Shown here: piece by piece, positions 1 to 6,710 of the stretch
How positions within the stretch are numbered: position 1 is the first letter of the stretch
How the letters are laid out: each line of letters starts with the position of its first letter
NCBI GenBank assembly: GCA_039029395.1
Contig: JBCCGG010000050.1
Location: 1 to 43,156, forward strand
Reading direction: 5' to 3'
DNA: 43,156 nucleotides
Source of the DNA: JBCCGG01 sp039029395
GTDB taxonomy: Bacteria > Pseudomonadota > Alphaproteobacteria > Kiloniellales > JAKSDN01
Translations under genes and position numbers: made by a program
Notes under the pieces: model-generated
What the model was told of the DNA's origin: nothing
The model's database searches: none
The model's input: only the letters and a program-made list of their open reading frames with translations

Positions 1-107
1 AAATAAGTGAACTGGCTGACCTCCATGCCATCGCACCAGACTTCCCAGCCGAGCCCCCACGCGCCAAGTGTCGGGCTTTCCCAGTCGTCCTCCACAAACC
101 GGATGTC
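1..107 (-). pseudogene. glyQ: glyQ fragment (glycyl-tRNA synthetase alpha subunit), lacking its 5' part
   Basis: The reverse strand of the first ~107 bases reads without interruption as the core of GlyQ: it starts DIRFVEDDWESPTLGAWGLG and continues WEVWCDGMEVSQFTYF, matching the near-invariant central block of the alpha subunit of tetrameric glycyl-tRNA synthetase. There is no frameshift in this stretch. In full GlyQ about 110-115 residues precede this block. Here the homology stops abruptly at about position 107, where the reading frame becomes unrelated (PKAEA read backwards into the RTX gene), so the 5' third is missing. The 3' part runs off the window. Either the left edge is a misassembled contig end or glyQ was truly broken by a rearrangement; an essential gene makes the former or a second copy more likely. 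Confidence 0.85.
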
Positions 108-1506
108 GGGCTTCGCCTCAGCTGGCCCGGGCGGCGTCAACTACGACCTCGGCGACTTCGCCGCGGCCGACCCGACCATGCCCGTCCAGCGTGTCGAGCT
201 GTGGGACTCCACCGCAGCCGATCCGACCTTCGACAACGTCGACCTCTCGACCATGATCGCAATCACCGGCACGCCGGGCCTCGTCGAGGGCGGCGGCATC
301 TTTCAGACCGTCGATAACGTGACCATCAACGTGGTCGACGGCGGCGCGGCGGACACCTTTACCGTCGCATTCGGCCGTGAGGCCGGCGTCGGCCCCTTCG
401 CCGGGCCCCAGGAGCAGATCCTGGTCGATTCCCTGTCGATCGATCTGATCGAGACCCTGCACATCCACTCGGTGGGCGACAACGTGACGGGCGATCCCAC
501 CAGTTTAGGTGGCACGGCGGCCAACCAAATCGATGACATATTCTTCGGTGCCACGGAAACAATTGTCGTCGATGGCTCCAACGACTTCAGCATCGACAAC
601 GCGATCGCCCTGGTGGATGCCCCGGTGCTGGGCGTGGTCGATGCCTCGGCGCTCGAGGGCCGCCTGAACATCGACTTCAAGGGCACCACCTTCGATCTGG
701 ATTTGACGATCGACGGCGGCTCCAACGCCGACGGCGACGACATCAAGGGCGGCAACGGAAACGACACGATCCGCGGCAATGACGGCGACGACCTGATTGA
801 CGCTGAAAGCGGCCTCGACGTGACAATGGGCGGTGACGGCAACGACGATGTACGCGGCGGCGAAGACAACGACGATCTGTTCGGCGACGCTGGCGACGAT
901 ATCCTGGAAGGCGACCAGGGCTCCGACGAGCTCGACGGCGGGTCCGGCCTCAACTATTTCCTCTACCGGGGTGGTGTCACCGGCTTCTTCGACGGGATGC
1001 CGACGCCGGACGTCGCTCCTGGCTTCGACGCCGGCGGCGACGATGTCTTCCTGTTCAACGTCGCGGACTTCGACGGATTTCACTCGGGCGCCTGCGACGT
1101 TTTCGGCGTGATCACCGCCGCCACGGCGGGCACCATCGGCAACGTTCAGACCGTGACGGCAACTTTCACGCGCGCCGATTTCCTGGCGGGTAACTTCAAT
1201 CCGGCGATCTTGCGCGGCGGCTTCACGATCACGGCGACGGCACCCAACAACACGGGCTCGGTCTTCTCGTCGTTCCTGTTCAACAGCGTGACGGTTCAGG
1301 CCCACCTCCCGGGCACCACGGTCACGCCCGTGACCAGCAGCTTCCTGGCCTTCGCGGTCAATGCCCAGGGCACAAAGCTTTACGTGGGCATCGCCAAGGA
1401 CAGCGACGCCAACGGCTTTCTCGACTCCGTGTCGGTGTTCCAAGTGGCAACGGCGACGCCACTGGGCTCAATCGACATCCCAGTCGACGTTGCCCTTATC
1501 GTCTAA
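103..1506 (+). CDS. RTX (haemolysin-type) calcium-binding repeat protein, N-terminus uncertain
   Basis: Acidic, glycine/aspartate-rich protein of about 467 residues if started at the ATG at 103. Between about 715 and 960 it carries roughly nine nonapeptide repeats of GGxGxDxxx type (for example GGNGNDTIR, GDAGDDILE, GGSGLNY), which form calcium-bound parallel beta rolls. The N-terminal ~200 residues and the C-terminal ~170 residues are beta-rich, Thr/Val/Asp-rich and not assigned to a family. Proteins of this kind are normally exported in one step by a type I (ABC) secretion system, but no such transporter is in the window. The frame stays open upstream to a GTG at 7, but those 32 codons are antisense to the glyQ fragment and should not be trusted. 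No ribosome site is visible at 103, so the real gene may be 5'-truncated. A hairpin terminator follows the stop. Confidence 0.75.
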   Translation: MSGFASAGPGGVNYDLGDFAAADPTMPVQRVELWDSTAADPTFDNVDLSTMIAITGTPGLVEGGGIFQTVDNVTINVVDGGAADTFTVAFGREAGVGPFAGPQEQILVDSLSIDLIETLHIHSVGDNVTGDPTSLGGTAANQIDDIFFGATETIVVDGSNDFSIDNAIALVDAPVLGVVDASALEGRLNIDFKGTTFDLDLTIDGGSNADGDDIKGGNGNDTIRGNDGDDLIDAESGLDVTMGGDGNDDVRGGEDNDDLFGDAGDDILEGDQGSDELDGGSGLNYFLYRGGVTGFFDGMPTPDVAPGFDAGGDDVFLFNVADFDGFHSGACDVFGVITAATAGTIGNVQTVTATFTRADFLAGNFNPAILRGGFTITATAPNNTGSVFSSFLFNSVTVQAHLPGTTVTPVTSSFLAFAVNAQGTKLYVGIAKDSDANGFLDSVSVFQVATATPLGSIDIPVDVALIV

Positions 1507-1537
1507 GACTGCGTGTTACCTCTCCTTCAGCCACGGT

Positions 1538-1559
1538 GGGGCGGCCTTCGAGCCGCCCC
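1538..1559 (+). terminator. Hairpin terminator after the RTX gene
   Basis: GGGGCGGC (1538-1545), a six-base loop CTTCGA and GCCGCCCC (1552-1559) form a perfect 8-bp GC stem 32 bases after the RTX stop codon. The following tract (CTTCGTCCTT) is only partly T-rich, so termination strength is uncertain. Confidence 0.65.
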
Positions 1560-1754
1560 CTTCGTCCTTGGCGGAATATCGAATAGGAAAGCGATTGCAG
1601 TGGCTTATCCTCGTTTTTTGATCTCCCTCAAGGCCCTGGTCAGCTTGACAGTTCGGCCCGGTCGGTCTAACCGAGAGATTAGGGCAAAGGCGCTTTTGGG
1701 GACGGACGTCTTCGCCTAAGTCTTCTCATCATCAGGGGCGGGGACCGAAGGCCA

Positions 1755-3755
1755 GTGTTCAAAAAAATTCTGATCGCCAACCGGGGCGAGATCGCCTGCC
1801 GGATCCTCGCCACCACCAAGCGCCTGGGCATCCCCACGGTCGCGGTTTTCTCGGACGCCGACCGGGACTCGCGCCACGTGGAGCTGGCCGACGAGGCGGT
1901 TTTTCTGGGACCCCCGCCGGCCGCGGAAAGCTACCTGCTGATCGACAAGATCGTCGCCGCTTGCCAGGAAACCGGCGCCGACGCGGTCCATCCGGGCTTC
2001 GGCTTTCTGTCGGAGAACGCCAAGTTCGTGAAGGCACTGGACGAGGCCGGCATCGCCTTTATCGGCCCGCCGACCGAGGCGATCCGGATCATGGGCGACA
2101 AGATCGAGTCCAAGAAACTGGCCGACAGCGCAGGCGTCAGCACCGTGCCCGGCCACATGGGCCTGATCGAGGATCCCGAGGAAGCGGTCAAGATCGCGAA
2201 GGAGATCGGCTACCCGGTGATGATCAAGGCGGCCGCCGGCGGAGGCGGCAAGGGCATGCGGGTCGCGGCCGACGACGAGGAGGCGCGCGAGGGTTTTCGC
2301 GCCGCGCGCAGCGAGGCCAAGTCGAGCTTCGCCGACGAGCGGGTCTTCATCGAGAAGTTCATCGAGCGTCCGCGCCACATTGAGATCCAAGTGCTCGGCG
2401 ACCGCCATGGCACCACGCTCCATCTGGGCGAGCGGGAATGCTCGATCCAGCGGCGCCATCAGAAGGTCGTCGAAGAGGCGCCATCGCCGTTCTTGGACGC
2501 CGAGACGCGCGCTGCCATGGGCGCCCAGGCGGTCGCCTTGGGACAGGCGGTGGACTACCACTCGGCGGGCACGGTCGAGTTCATAGTTGACGTAAATAAA
2601 AACTTTTATTTCCTTGAAATGAATACACGAATTCAGGTTGAACATCCGGTCACCGAGATGATCACCGGGCTCGACATCGTGGAGTGGATGATCCGCATCG
2701 CGGCCGGCGAAAAGCTCGACTTCGGCCAGGGCGACGTGGCGCTCAACGGCTGGGCGGTCGAAAGCCGGGTCTATGCCGAGGACCCGGCGCGCAGCTTCCT
2801 GCCCTCGGTCGGCCGCCTGGTGCGCTACCGGGAGCCGGGCACGGCGGAGGAAGGCTCGGACCTGCAGGTGCGTTGCGACAGCGGGGTCGACGAAGGCGAC
2901 GAGATCTCGATCTACTACGACCCCATGATCGCAAAGCTGGTGGTTCACGGCCCCGATCGAACCGCGGCGATCGACGGCATGAGCCAAGCGCTCGACGCCT
3001 TCCACATCCGTGGCGTGAAGCACAACCTGAGCTTCCTGACCGCGATCATGGCCAACCAGCAGTTCCGCAGCGGCGACATCAGCACCAACTTCGTCGCCGA
3101 GGAGTTTCCCGACGGCTACCAGCCGACGGAACCCGCAGAGGCGGTCAAGTCGCGCCTGCTGGCGGCTGCCGTGGTGCTCCAGACCCTGCGGGCCGCGCGC
3201 GAGGCGGAGATCGACGGCCAGCTCTCCGCCGGCCAAGCGAACGGTCTGGGCGACTGGGTCGCCTTGCTCAATGGCGAGCACCACCCCCTGTCGATCGGGC
3301 GGGCCGGCGGCGCCTTCAGCCTTGAGCAGGACGGCAAGCACATGGAGATCGAGGCCCAGTGGCGGCCCGGCGACCCGCTCCTGCGCCTGGTGATCGACGG
3401 CCAGGCGCTGGTGGTCCAGGTCGAGCGGCGCGGGCCGGCCTGGCGGCTCAGCCAAGGCGGCGCCGAGCTCGAGATTCTGGTGCTGGCACGGCGCACCGCC
3501 GAGTTGGCCGCGCGCATGCCCTTCAAGGAGCCGCCCGACCGCTCCAAGTTCCTGCTCTCGCCCATGCCCGGCCTGCTGGTCTCCCTCTCGGTCGCGGAGG
3601 ACCAGGACGTCAAGGCCGGCGAGGCCTTGGCTGTGGTCGAGGCCATGAAGATGGAGAACGTGTTGCGTGCCGAGCGTGACGGCGTGGTTGCCAAGATCCA
3701 CGCCGAAGTGGGCGGCAGCCTGGCGGTCGACCAGGTGATCCTGGAGTTCGCTTGA
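1755..3755 (+). CDS. pccA: Propionyl-CoA carboxylase, biotin-carboxylase/carrier (alpha) subunit
   Basis: 666 residues, GTG start. It carboxylates biotin with ATP and bicarbonate; with PccB this makes (S)-methylmalonyl-CoA from propionyl-CoA. The N-terminal biotin carboxylase domain opens with KKILIANRGEIACRI, has the ATP-grasp glycine loop AAAGGGGKGMR (around 173-183), the RHIEIQVLGD segment and the catalytic FLEMNTRIQVEHPVTE block. AVESRVYAEDP and FLPSVGRLVRY are the forms usual in PccA. A PCC-type BT domain follows, then the C-terminal biotinyl domain with AMKMEN (biotinylated Lys632). Length fits the family. No pccB lies in the window, which is unusual since the two are often adjacent. 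Codons for about 20 residues around the catalytic block are AT-rich (see repeat at 2594). A TTGACA at 1645 lacks a good -10. Confidence 0.92.
   Translation: MFKKILIANRGEIACRILATTKRLGIPTVAVFSDADRDSRHVELADEAVFLGPPPAAESYLLIDKIVAACQETGADAVHPGFGFLSENAKFVKALDEAGIAFIGPPTEAIRIMGDKIESKKLADSAGVSTVPGHMGLIEDPEEAVKIAKEIGYPVMIKAAAGGGGKGMRVAADDEEAREGFRAARSEAKSSFADERVFIEKFIERPRHIEIQVLGDRHGTTLHLGERECSIQRRHQKVVEEAPSPFLDAETRAAMGAQAVALGQAVDYHSAGTVEFIVDVNKNFYFLEMNTRIQVEHPVTEMITGLDIVEWMIRIAAGEKLDFGQGDVALNGWAVESRVYAEDPARSFLPSVGRLVRYREPGTAEEGSDLQVRCDSGVDEGDEISIYYDPMIAKLVVHGPDRTAAIDGMSQALDAFHIRGVKHNLSFLTAIMANQQFRSGDISTNFVAEEFPDGYQPTEPAEAVKSRLLAAAVVLQTLRAAREAEIDGQLSAGQANGLGDWVALLNGEHHPLSIGRAGGAFSLEQDGKHMEIEAQWRPGDPLLRLVIDGQALVVQVERRGPAWRLSQGGAELEILVLARRTAELAARMPFKEPPDRSKFLLSPMPGLLVSLSVAEDQDVKAGEALAVVEAMKMENVLRAERDGVVAKIHAEVGGSLAVDQVILEFA
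2594..2611. repeat. AT-rich perfect inverted repeat inside pccA
   Basis: AAATAAAA (2594-2601), spacer AC, TTTTATTT (2604-2611): an 8-bp perfect dyad inside a 60-base stretch (2584-2643) with only 17 G/C. The stretch is in frame and encodes the conserved residues leading into FLEMNTRIQVEH, but uses ATA, GTA, AAT, AAA, TTT, TAT, CTT, ACA, CGA and ATT codons that are nearly absent on either side. Confidence 0.7.
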
Positions 3756-3771
3756 GCCGCGCTGCCCGGCC

Positions 3772-4176
3772 ATGGACCAGCTTGAGCGCCCCGAAGAGCT
3801 GACCTGGGACGAGCGCCGCCTGTGGTTCGAGGCCGAGGAGGCGCGCTATTCCCAGAACGGCGCCTCCAAGCTTTCGGAGCAGGCCTGCGCGCTGATGATC
3901 GATTTGCAGGCGACCTTCTGCGCCGGGGCCTGGGCCGCCGTGGTGATTTTGGCGGCGACCATCGTGGAGGCCCAATTGCGCGTGGACTCCGACATTCCGG
4001 CAGGTCTAGGGCGTGACGATTTGCGCTGGCTGAGGGGCCTGCGCAACCAGCTGGTCCATGAGGACCCAACCGCCCCGGTCTTCACTCTCGAGGACCAATG
4101 GACCAAGCGGGACCTCTGGCAGAAGGACGCCCGGCGCGCGGTCACCACCGCCCTGGCGCTCTACTATCAAGACTAG
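3772..4176 (+). CDS. Small protein of unknown function with a HEPN-like RNxxxH motif
   Basis: 134 residues, starting 16 bases after the pccA stop, so probably in the same transcript. It looks all-helical, with an acidic/aromatic N-terminus (WDERRLWFEAEEARYSQNG), a hydrophobic alanine-rich helix (about 48-68) and then LRGLRNQLVHED. R91-N92...H96 fits the R(x4-6)H signature of HEPN nucleases and of related helical DUF4145-type proteins. The motif alone does not prove nuclease activity; RNxLVH is also common in non-catalytic HEPN-fold proteins. The gene sits between pccA and a toxin-antitoxin pair, but a 79-base AT-rich gap with its own operator-like palindrome separates it from the latter, so it more likely belongs with pccA. 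I do not recognise a named family. Confidence 0.7.
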   Translation: MDQLERPEELTWDERRLWFEAEEARYSQNGASKLSEQACALMIDLQATFCAGAWAAVVILAATIVEAQLRVDSDIPAGLGRDDLRWLRGLRNQLVHEDPTAPVFTLEDQWTKRDLWQKDARRAVTTALALYYQD

Positions 4177-4218
4177 GCGGCCCGAAAAGCATAGTTCTGT
4201 TGCTCTTTATCATATTAT

Positions 4219-4234
4219 GTAGTAACGTACCTAC
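4219..4234. promoter_or_regulatory. Palindrome, candidate operator of the toxin-antitoxin operon
   Basis: GTAGTAACGTACCTAC matches its reverse complement at 12 of 16 positions, centred on ACGT, in an AT-rich gap 22 bases upstream of the antitoxin start. Phd/YefM antitoxins autoregulate through such short dyads; the assignment is by position and symmetry only. Confidence 0.45.
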
Positions 4235-4255
4235 AAATAGCGGCGTCAAAGGCAG

Positions 4256-4534
4256 ATGGCGACAATGACGATCACGACCCTATCAAGCAGAGAGTTCAAC
4301 CAAGATTCCGGCAAGGCAAAGAAAGCCGCACAAGAGGGCCCGGTCATTATCACCGATCGCGGCAAGCCGGCCCACGTTCTGCTGAGCATCGACGATTACC
4401 AAAAGCTGTGCGGCCAAGGTCAGGGAGTCATCGGCGGAAGCATTGTCGACCTGATCGCTCTTCCTGACAGCGGCGACATCGAGTTCGACCCACCCCGGGT
4501 CGGTTCACTCTACAGGTCCGCCAAGCTGTCGTGA
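4256..4534 (+). CDS. Type II antitoxin, Phd/YefM family
   Basis: 92 residues. The N-terminus (TTLSSREFNQDSGKAKKAA) and the core VIITDRGKPAHVLLSIDDYQKL are the classic Phd/YefM fold: a DNA-binding N-terminal dimer followed by a C-terminal tail that wraps the toxin. It should neutralise the PIN toxin encoded next and repress the operon through the palindrome at 4219. Start at ATG 4256; an alternative ATG lies at 4265. The stop codon overlaps the toxin start, as usual for coupled toxin-antitoxin genes. A 15-residue segment after the core (IVDLIALPDSGDIEFDPP) is the expected toxin-binding tail. Confidence 0.88.
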   Translation: MATMTITTLSSREFNQDSGKAKKAAQEGPVIITDRGKPAHVLLSIDDYQKLCGQGQGVIGGSIVDLIALPDSGDIEFDPPRVGSLYRSAKLS

Positions 4535-4968
4535 TGTTTCTGCTCGATACCAACGTTATCTCGGAGCTTCGCAAGGCCCATACCGGCAAGGCCGACCCCC
4601 GTGTTACCGCGTGGGCCGCGGGGCTGCCGGTGGCCAGTCTTTTTCTCTCGGTCATCACCATACTGGAGCTGGAGCTGGGGGTCAGGCTCGTGGAACACCG
4701 GGACCCGCGGCAGGGTGCTGTTCTGCGGCCTTGGCTCGAGCGCCAAGTTCTGCCGGCTTTCGCCGAACGGATCCTTGTGGTCGACACGGCCGTGGCTCAG
4801 CACTGTGCGGGGCTTCACGTGCCAGACCCGCGCAACGAGCGAGACGCCCTGATCGCGGCCACGGCGGCGGTCCACAGCATGACGGTGGCAACGCGAAACA
4901 TTGCCGATTTCGCGCCCATGGGTGTCGAAACACTAAATCCATGGGACGACCGGGGCGACGGTGAGTGA
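4534..4968 (+). CDS. vapC: VapC/FitB-type PIN-domain ribonuclease toxin
   Basis: 144 residues from ATG 4534 (a GTG at 4531 is one codon upstream in the same frame). PIN domain with the four acidic metal-binding positions visible: D5 in LLDTNVISEL, E45 in ITILELELG, D104 in NERDALIAA and D125 in ATRNIADF. VapC proteins cleave tRNA or rRNA when released from the antitoxin; the Phd-like partner upstream and LDTNVISELR start are typical of the FitB/VapC group. The start overlaps the antitoxin stop, and the stop (4966-4968) overlaps the acylphosphatase ATG in a TGATG junction. Confidence 0.9.
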   Translation: MFLLDTNVISELRKAHTGKADPRVTAWAAGLPVASLFLSVITILELELGVRLVEHRDPRQGAVLRPWLERQVLPAFAERILVVDTAVAQHCAGLHVPDPRNERDALIAATAAVHSMTVATRNIADFAPMGVETLNPWDDRGDGE

Positions 4969-5243
4969 TGACAGCCATAAGGGTCATCATTTCCGGGCGG
5001 GTGCAGGGCGTCTGGTTTCGCGGCTGGACGATCGAGACGGCGACCCGCTTCGGGCTCGACGGTTGGGTGCGCAACCGCCGGGACGGCACGGTGGAAGCGG
5101 TCTTTTCCGGGCCCGAGGAAAAGCTTCAGGCCATGCGCGAGGCCTGCCGCCGGGGCCCGCCCATGGCCCGTGTCGTGCACGTGGAGGAGATCGGCCACGA
5201 AGGGCCCGTCGAGTCAGGCTTCACCGCCTTATCTTCGGTGTAA
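4968..5243 (+). CDS. acyP: Acylphosphatase
   Basis: 91 residues, single-domain alpha/beta sandwich enzyme that hydrolyses acyl phosphates such as carbamoyl or 1,3-bisphosphoglycerate. The signature GRVQGVWFRGWT contains the phosphate-binding Arg18, and DGWVRNRRDG supplies the catalytic Asn36; the second signature GTVEAVFSGP follows. Length is normal for the family. The ATG at 4968 overlaps the VapC stop (TGATG), so translation is probably coupled to the toxin gene; a GTG at 4965 is an alternative. There is no ribosome site of its own better than the vapC end, which is odd for a housekeeping enzyme behind a toxin-antitoxin pair. Confidence 0.92.
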   Translation: MTAIRVIISGRVQGVWFRGWTIETATRFGLDGWVRNRRDGTVEAVFSGPEEKLQAMREACRRGPPMARVVHVEEIGHEGPVESGFTALSSV

Positions 5244-5251
5244 GAAAATAA

Positions 5252-5271
5252 TTCGATAATTCTAGAAATAT
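5252..5271. promoter_or_regulatory. Candidate ArsR operator upstream of the regulator gene
   Basis: TTCGATAATTCTAGAAATAT lies immediately upstream of the arsR -35 box. It closely resembles 5648-5671 in front of the permease: both share TTCGAT, then A/T-rich bases, then GAAATAT at the same spacing. Two copies, one before each gene of the pair, suggest a shared binding site. Confidence 0.5.
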
Positions 5272-5273
5272 AG

Positions 5274-5302
5274 TTGACAAGTGATCATCGAGCGGCCATA
5301 GT
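5274..5302 (+). promoter_or_regulatory. Promoter of the ArsR-family regulator gene
   Basis: A perfect -35 TTGACA (5274-5279), 17-base spacer and CATAGT (5297-5302, 4 of 6 to TATAAT). The start of transcription would fall at or next to the ATG at 5310, so the message would be nearly leaderless. Confidence 0.6.
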
Positions 5303-5309
5303 AGGGGTC

Positions 5310-5627
5310 ATGAACCTGAATCAAGCCGCCCGCTGCCTGGAGACCCTCGGCAACCCGACTCGCCTGGAGATTGTGCGATTGCTGGTGCGCTCGGGCTCTG
5401 AAGGCTTGGCGGTCGGCGAGATCCAGGAGCATCTGGGGGTGCCCGGCTCCACGCTGTCCCACCATCTCTCTCACCTGGTCAACAGCAGCGTGATCGAGCA
5501 GGAGCGGGAAGGGCGGGTGCTGCGCTGCCGGCCCAATTTCCAGACTCTCCAAGGCCTGACGGACTTCCTGATGGCGGAGTGCTGTCAGGGCGTCGCGAAG
5601 CCCGGCAAACGCCGCAAGGCGGGGTGA
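5310..5627 (+). CDS. arsR: ArsR-family metal/arsenic-responsive repressor
   Basis: 105 residues from ATG 5310; the frame is open further upstream but that part lies in the promoter. Winged-helix ArsR/SmtB fold: LETLGNPTRLEIVRLLV, then the recognition helix PGSTLSHHLSHLVNSSVIEQ and the wing REGRVLRCRP. A vicinal Cys91-Cys92 pair sits near the C-terminus (LMAECCQG), with Cys73 in the wing; ArsR proteins with C-terminal thiol pairs (as in Acidithiobacillus) bind trivalent arsenic or antimony there. It precedes an ArsP-type permease by 57 bases, and both genes have the same operator-like repeat, so it probably represses itself and the permease until arsenical or a similar thiophilic ligand binds. 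Confidence 0.88.
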   Translation: MNLNQAARCLETLGNPTRLEIVRLLVRSGSEGLAVGEIQEHLGVPGSTLSHHLSHLVNSSVIEQEREGRVLRCRPNFQTLQGLTDFLMAECCQGVAKPGKRRKAG

Positions 5628-5647
5628 AAATTTTTTTGACCCAATGG

Positions 5648-5671
5648 TTCGATTAAACCGGAAATATCGAA
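5648..5671. promoter_or_regulatory. Inverted repeat, candidate ArsR operator before the permease
   Basis: TTCGAT (5648-5653) and ATCGAA (5666-5671) form a perfect 6-bp dyad with a 12-base spacer, between a TTGACC (5636-5641) and the permease ATG at 5685. It shares its sequence pattern with 5252-5271. Confidence 0.5.
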
Positions 5672-5684
5672 ACAGGAATCAGCC

Positions 5685-6710
5685 ATGACCAGCCTGACCC
5701 TCGTCACCCAAAGCTTCGCCCAGCGCCTACGTGCCGTCGACCGGGTTTGGCTGGCGCTGGCCGGCCTCTTCCTCGTGCTGACTCTGCTCGACCCGCGTCA
5801 GGCTTGGATCAGCGTGGGCTTCACGCTCGATGCCTTCCTGTGGATCACGCCTTTCCTATTGCTTTCGGTGGTGTTGGCAGCTTGGCTCAAGGCGGCCGGG
5901 GCCGACCGTCTGATTGGCCGGCTGGTCGCCCAGCGGGTCGGCACGGCGATCCTCCTTGCAGCGCTGGCGGGCTCGCTCTCGCCCTTCTGCAGCTGCGGCG
6001 TGGTGCCGTTGGTGGCCGCGCTGTTGGCGGCCGGCGTTCCGCTGCCGGCGGTCTTCGCCTTCTGGGTCGCCTCACCCCTGATGGACCCGGAGACCTTCGT
6101 CCTCATGGCCGCGACCCTCGGGCTCGAGTTCACCCTCGCCAAGACTCTGGCCGCCTTTGGGCTCGGCCTGCTGGGCGGTTTTGCGACCCTCGGCCTGCAG
6201 CGGCTCGGGTTGTTCGGCGAACCGCTCAAGGTCGCGACCGGACCCTCTTGCGGTGGTGGCCTGACGTCCGGCGGACCGGTCGTTTGGGCGGTCTGGCGCG
6301 AGGCGCCCCGACGCCAGGCGTTCCATTCGGAAGCGCTCGCGGTCGGCCTTTTCCTTGCCAAGTGGCTGCTGTTGGCCTTCGCCATCGAGAGCCTGATGGT
6401 CGCCTGGCTGCCGCCGGATTTGGTCGCCGAGACCCTGGGCGGCAGCGGTTGGCAGGCGATCCCCATGGCCGCGGCGGTCGGTGTGCCGGCCTACCTCAAC
6501 GGCTTTGCCGCGATCCCTCTGATCGGCGAGCTGATGGCCATGGGCATGGCGCCCGGCGCGGCGCTGACTTTCCTGATTGCTGGCGGCGTCACAAGCCTGC
6601 CGGCCGCCATGGCTGTCTTCGCCCTGGTCCGACGCCCGGTCTTCCTATGGTATCTGGCGTTCGCCTTGATTGGCGCGGTCTTGGCCGGCGCGCTCTACCA
6701 GATGGTTTAG
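5685..6710 (+). CDS. ArsP/YraQ-family (SO_0444-like) membrane permease, probable organoarsenical efflux
   Basis: 341 residues with about eight to ten hydrophobic segments. The block SPFCSCGVVPLVAALLAAGVPLP (Cys102, Cys104) followed by FWVASPLMDPETFVLM is the hallmark of the Pfam ArsP_1 permease family; the second half repeats the pattern (PAYLNGFAAIPLIGELMAMG). Another cysteine (Cys188) lies in the cytoplasmic linker GPSCGGGL. ArsP members export trivalent methylated or aromatic arsenicals; other members of the family have unknown cargo, so the substrate is inferred from the ArsR gene next door. It is probably transcribed with or beside arsR, under the dyad at 5648. Confidence 0.85.
   Translation: MTSLTLVTQSFAQRLRAVDRVWLALAGLFLVLTLLDPRQAWISVGFTLDAFLWITPFLLLSVVLAAWLKAAGADRLIGRLVAQRVGTAILLAALAGSLSPFCSCGVVPLVAALLAAGVPLPAVFAFWVASPLMDPETFVLMAATLGLEFTLAKTLAAFGLGLLGGFATLGLQRLGLFGEPLKVATGPSCGGGLTSGGPVVWAVWREAPRRQAFHSEALAVGLFLAKWLLLAFAIESLMVAWLPPDLVAETLGGSGWQAIPMAAAVGVPAYLNGFAAIPLIGELMAMGMAPGAALTFLIAGGVTSLPAAMAVFALVRRPVFLWYLAFALIGAVLAGALYQMV

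Noticed and set aside
7..102. Upstream extension of the RTX frame to a GTG at 7
   Set aside because: These codons are the reverse of the glyQ fragment and have no ribosome site.
1..107. A frameshift within the glyQ fragment
   Set aside because: Rechecking the reverse complement base by base gave an uninterrupted frame through the whole conserved block.
1645..1673. Promoter for pccA at TTGACA (1645)
   Set aside because: The -10 at 17 bases is TAACCG, too weak to call.
1716..3773. 685-codon open frame on the minus strand opposite pccA
   Set aside because: Antisense shadow of a GC-rich gene; the plus strand carries a full catalytic motif set.
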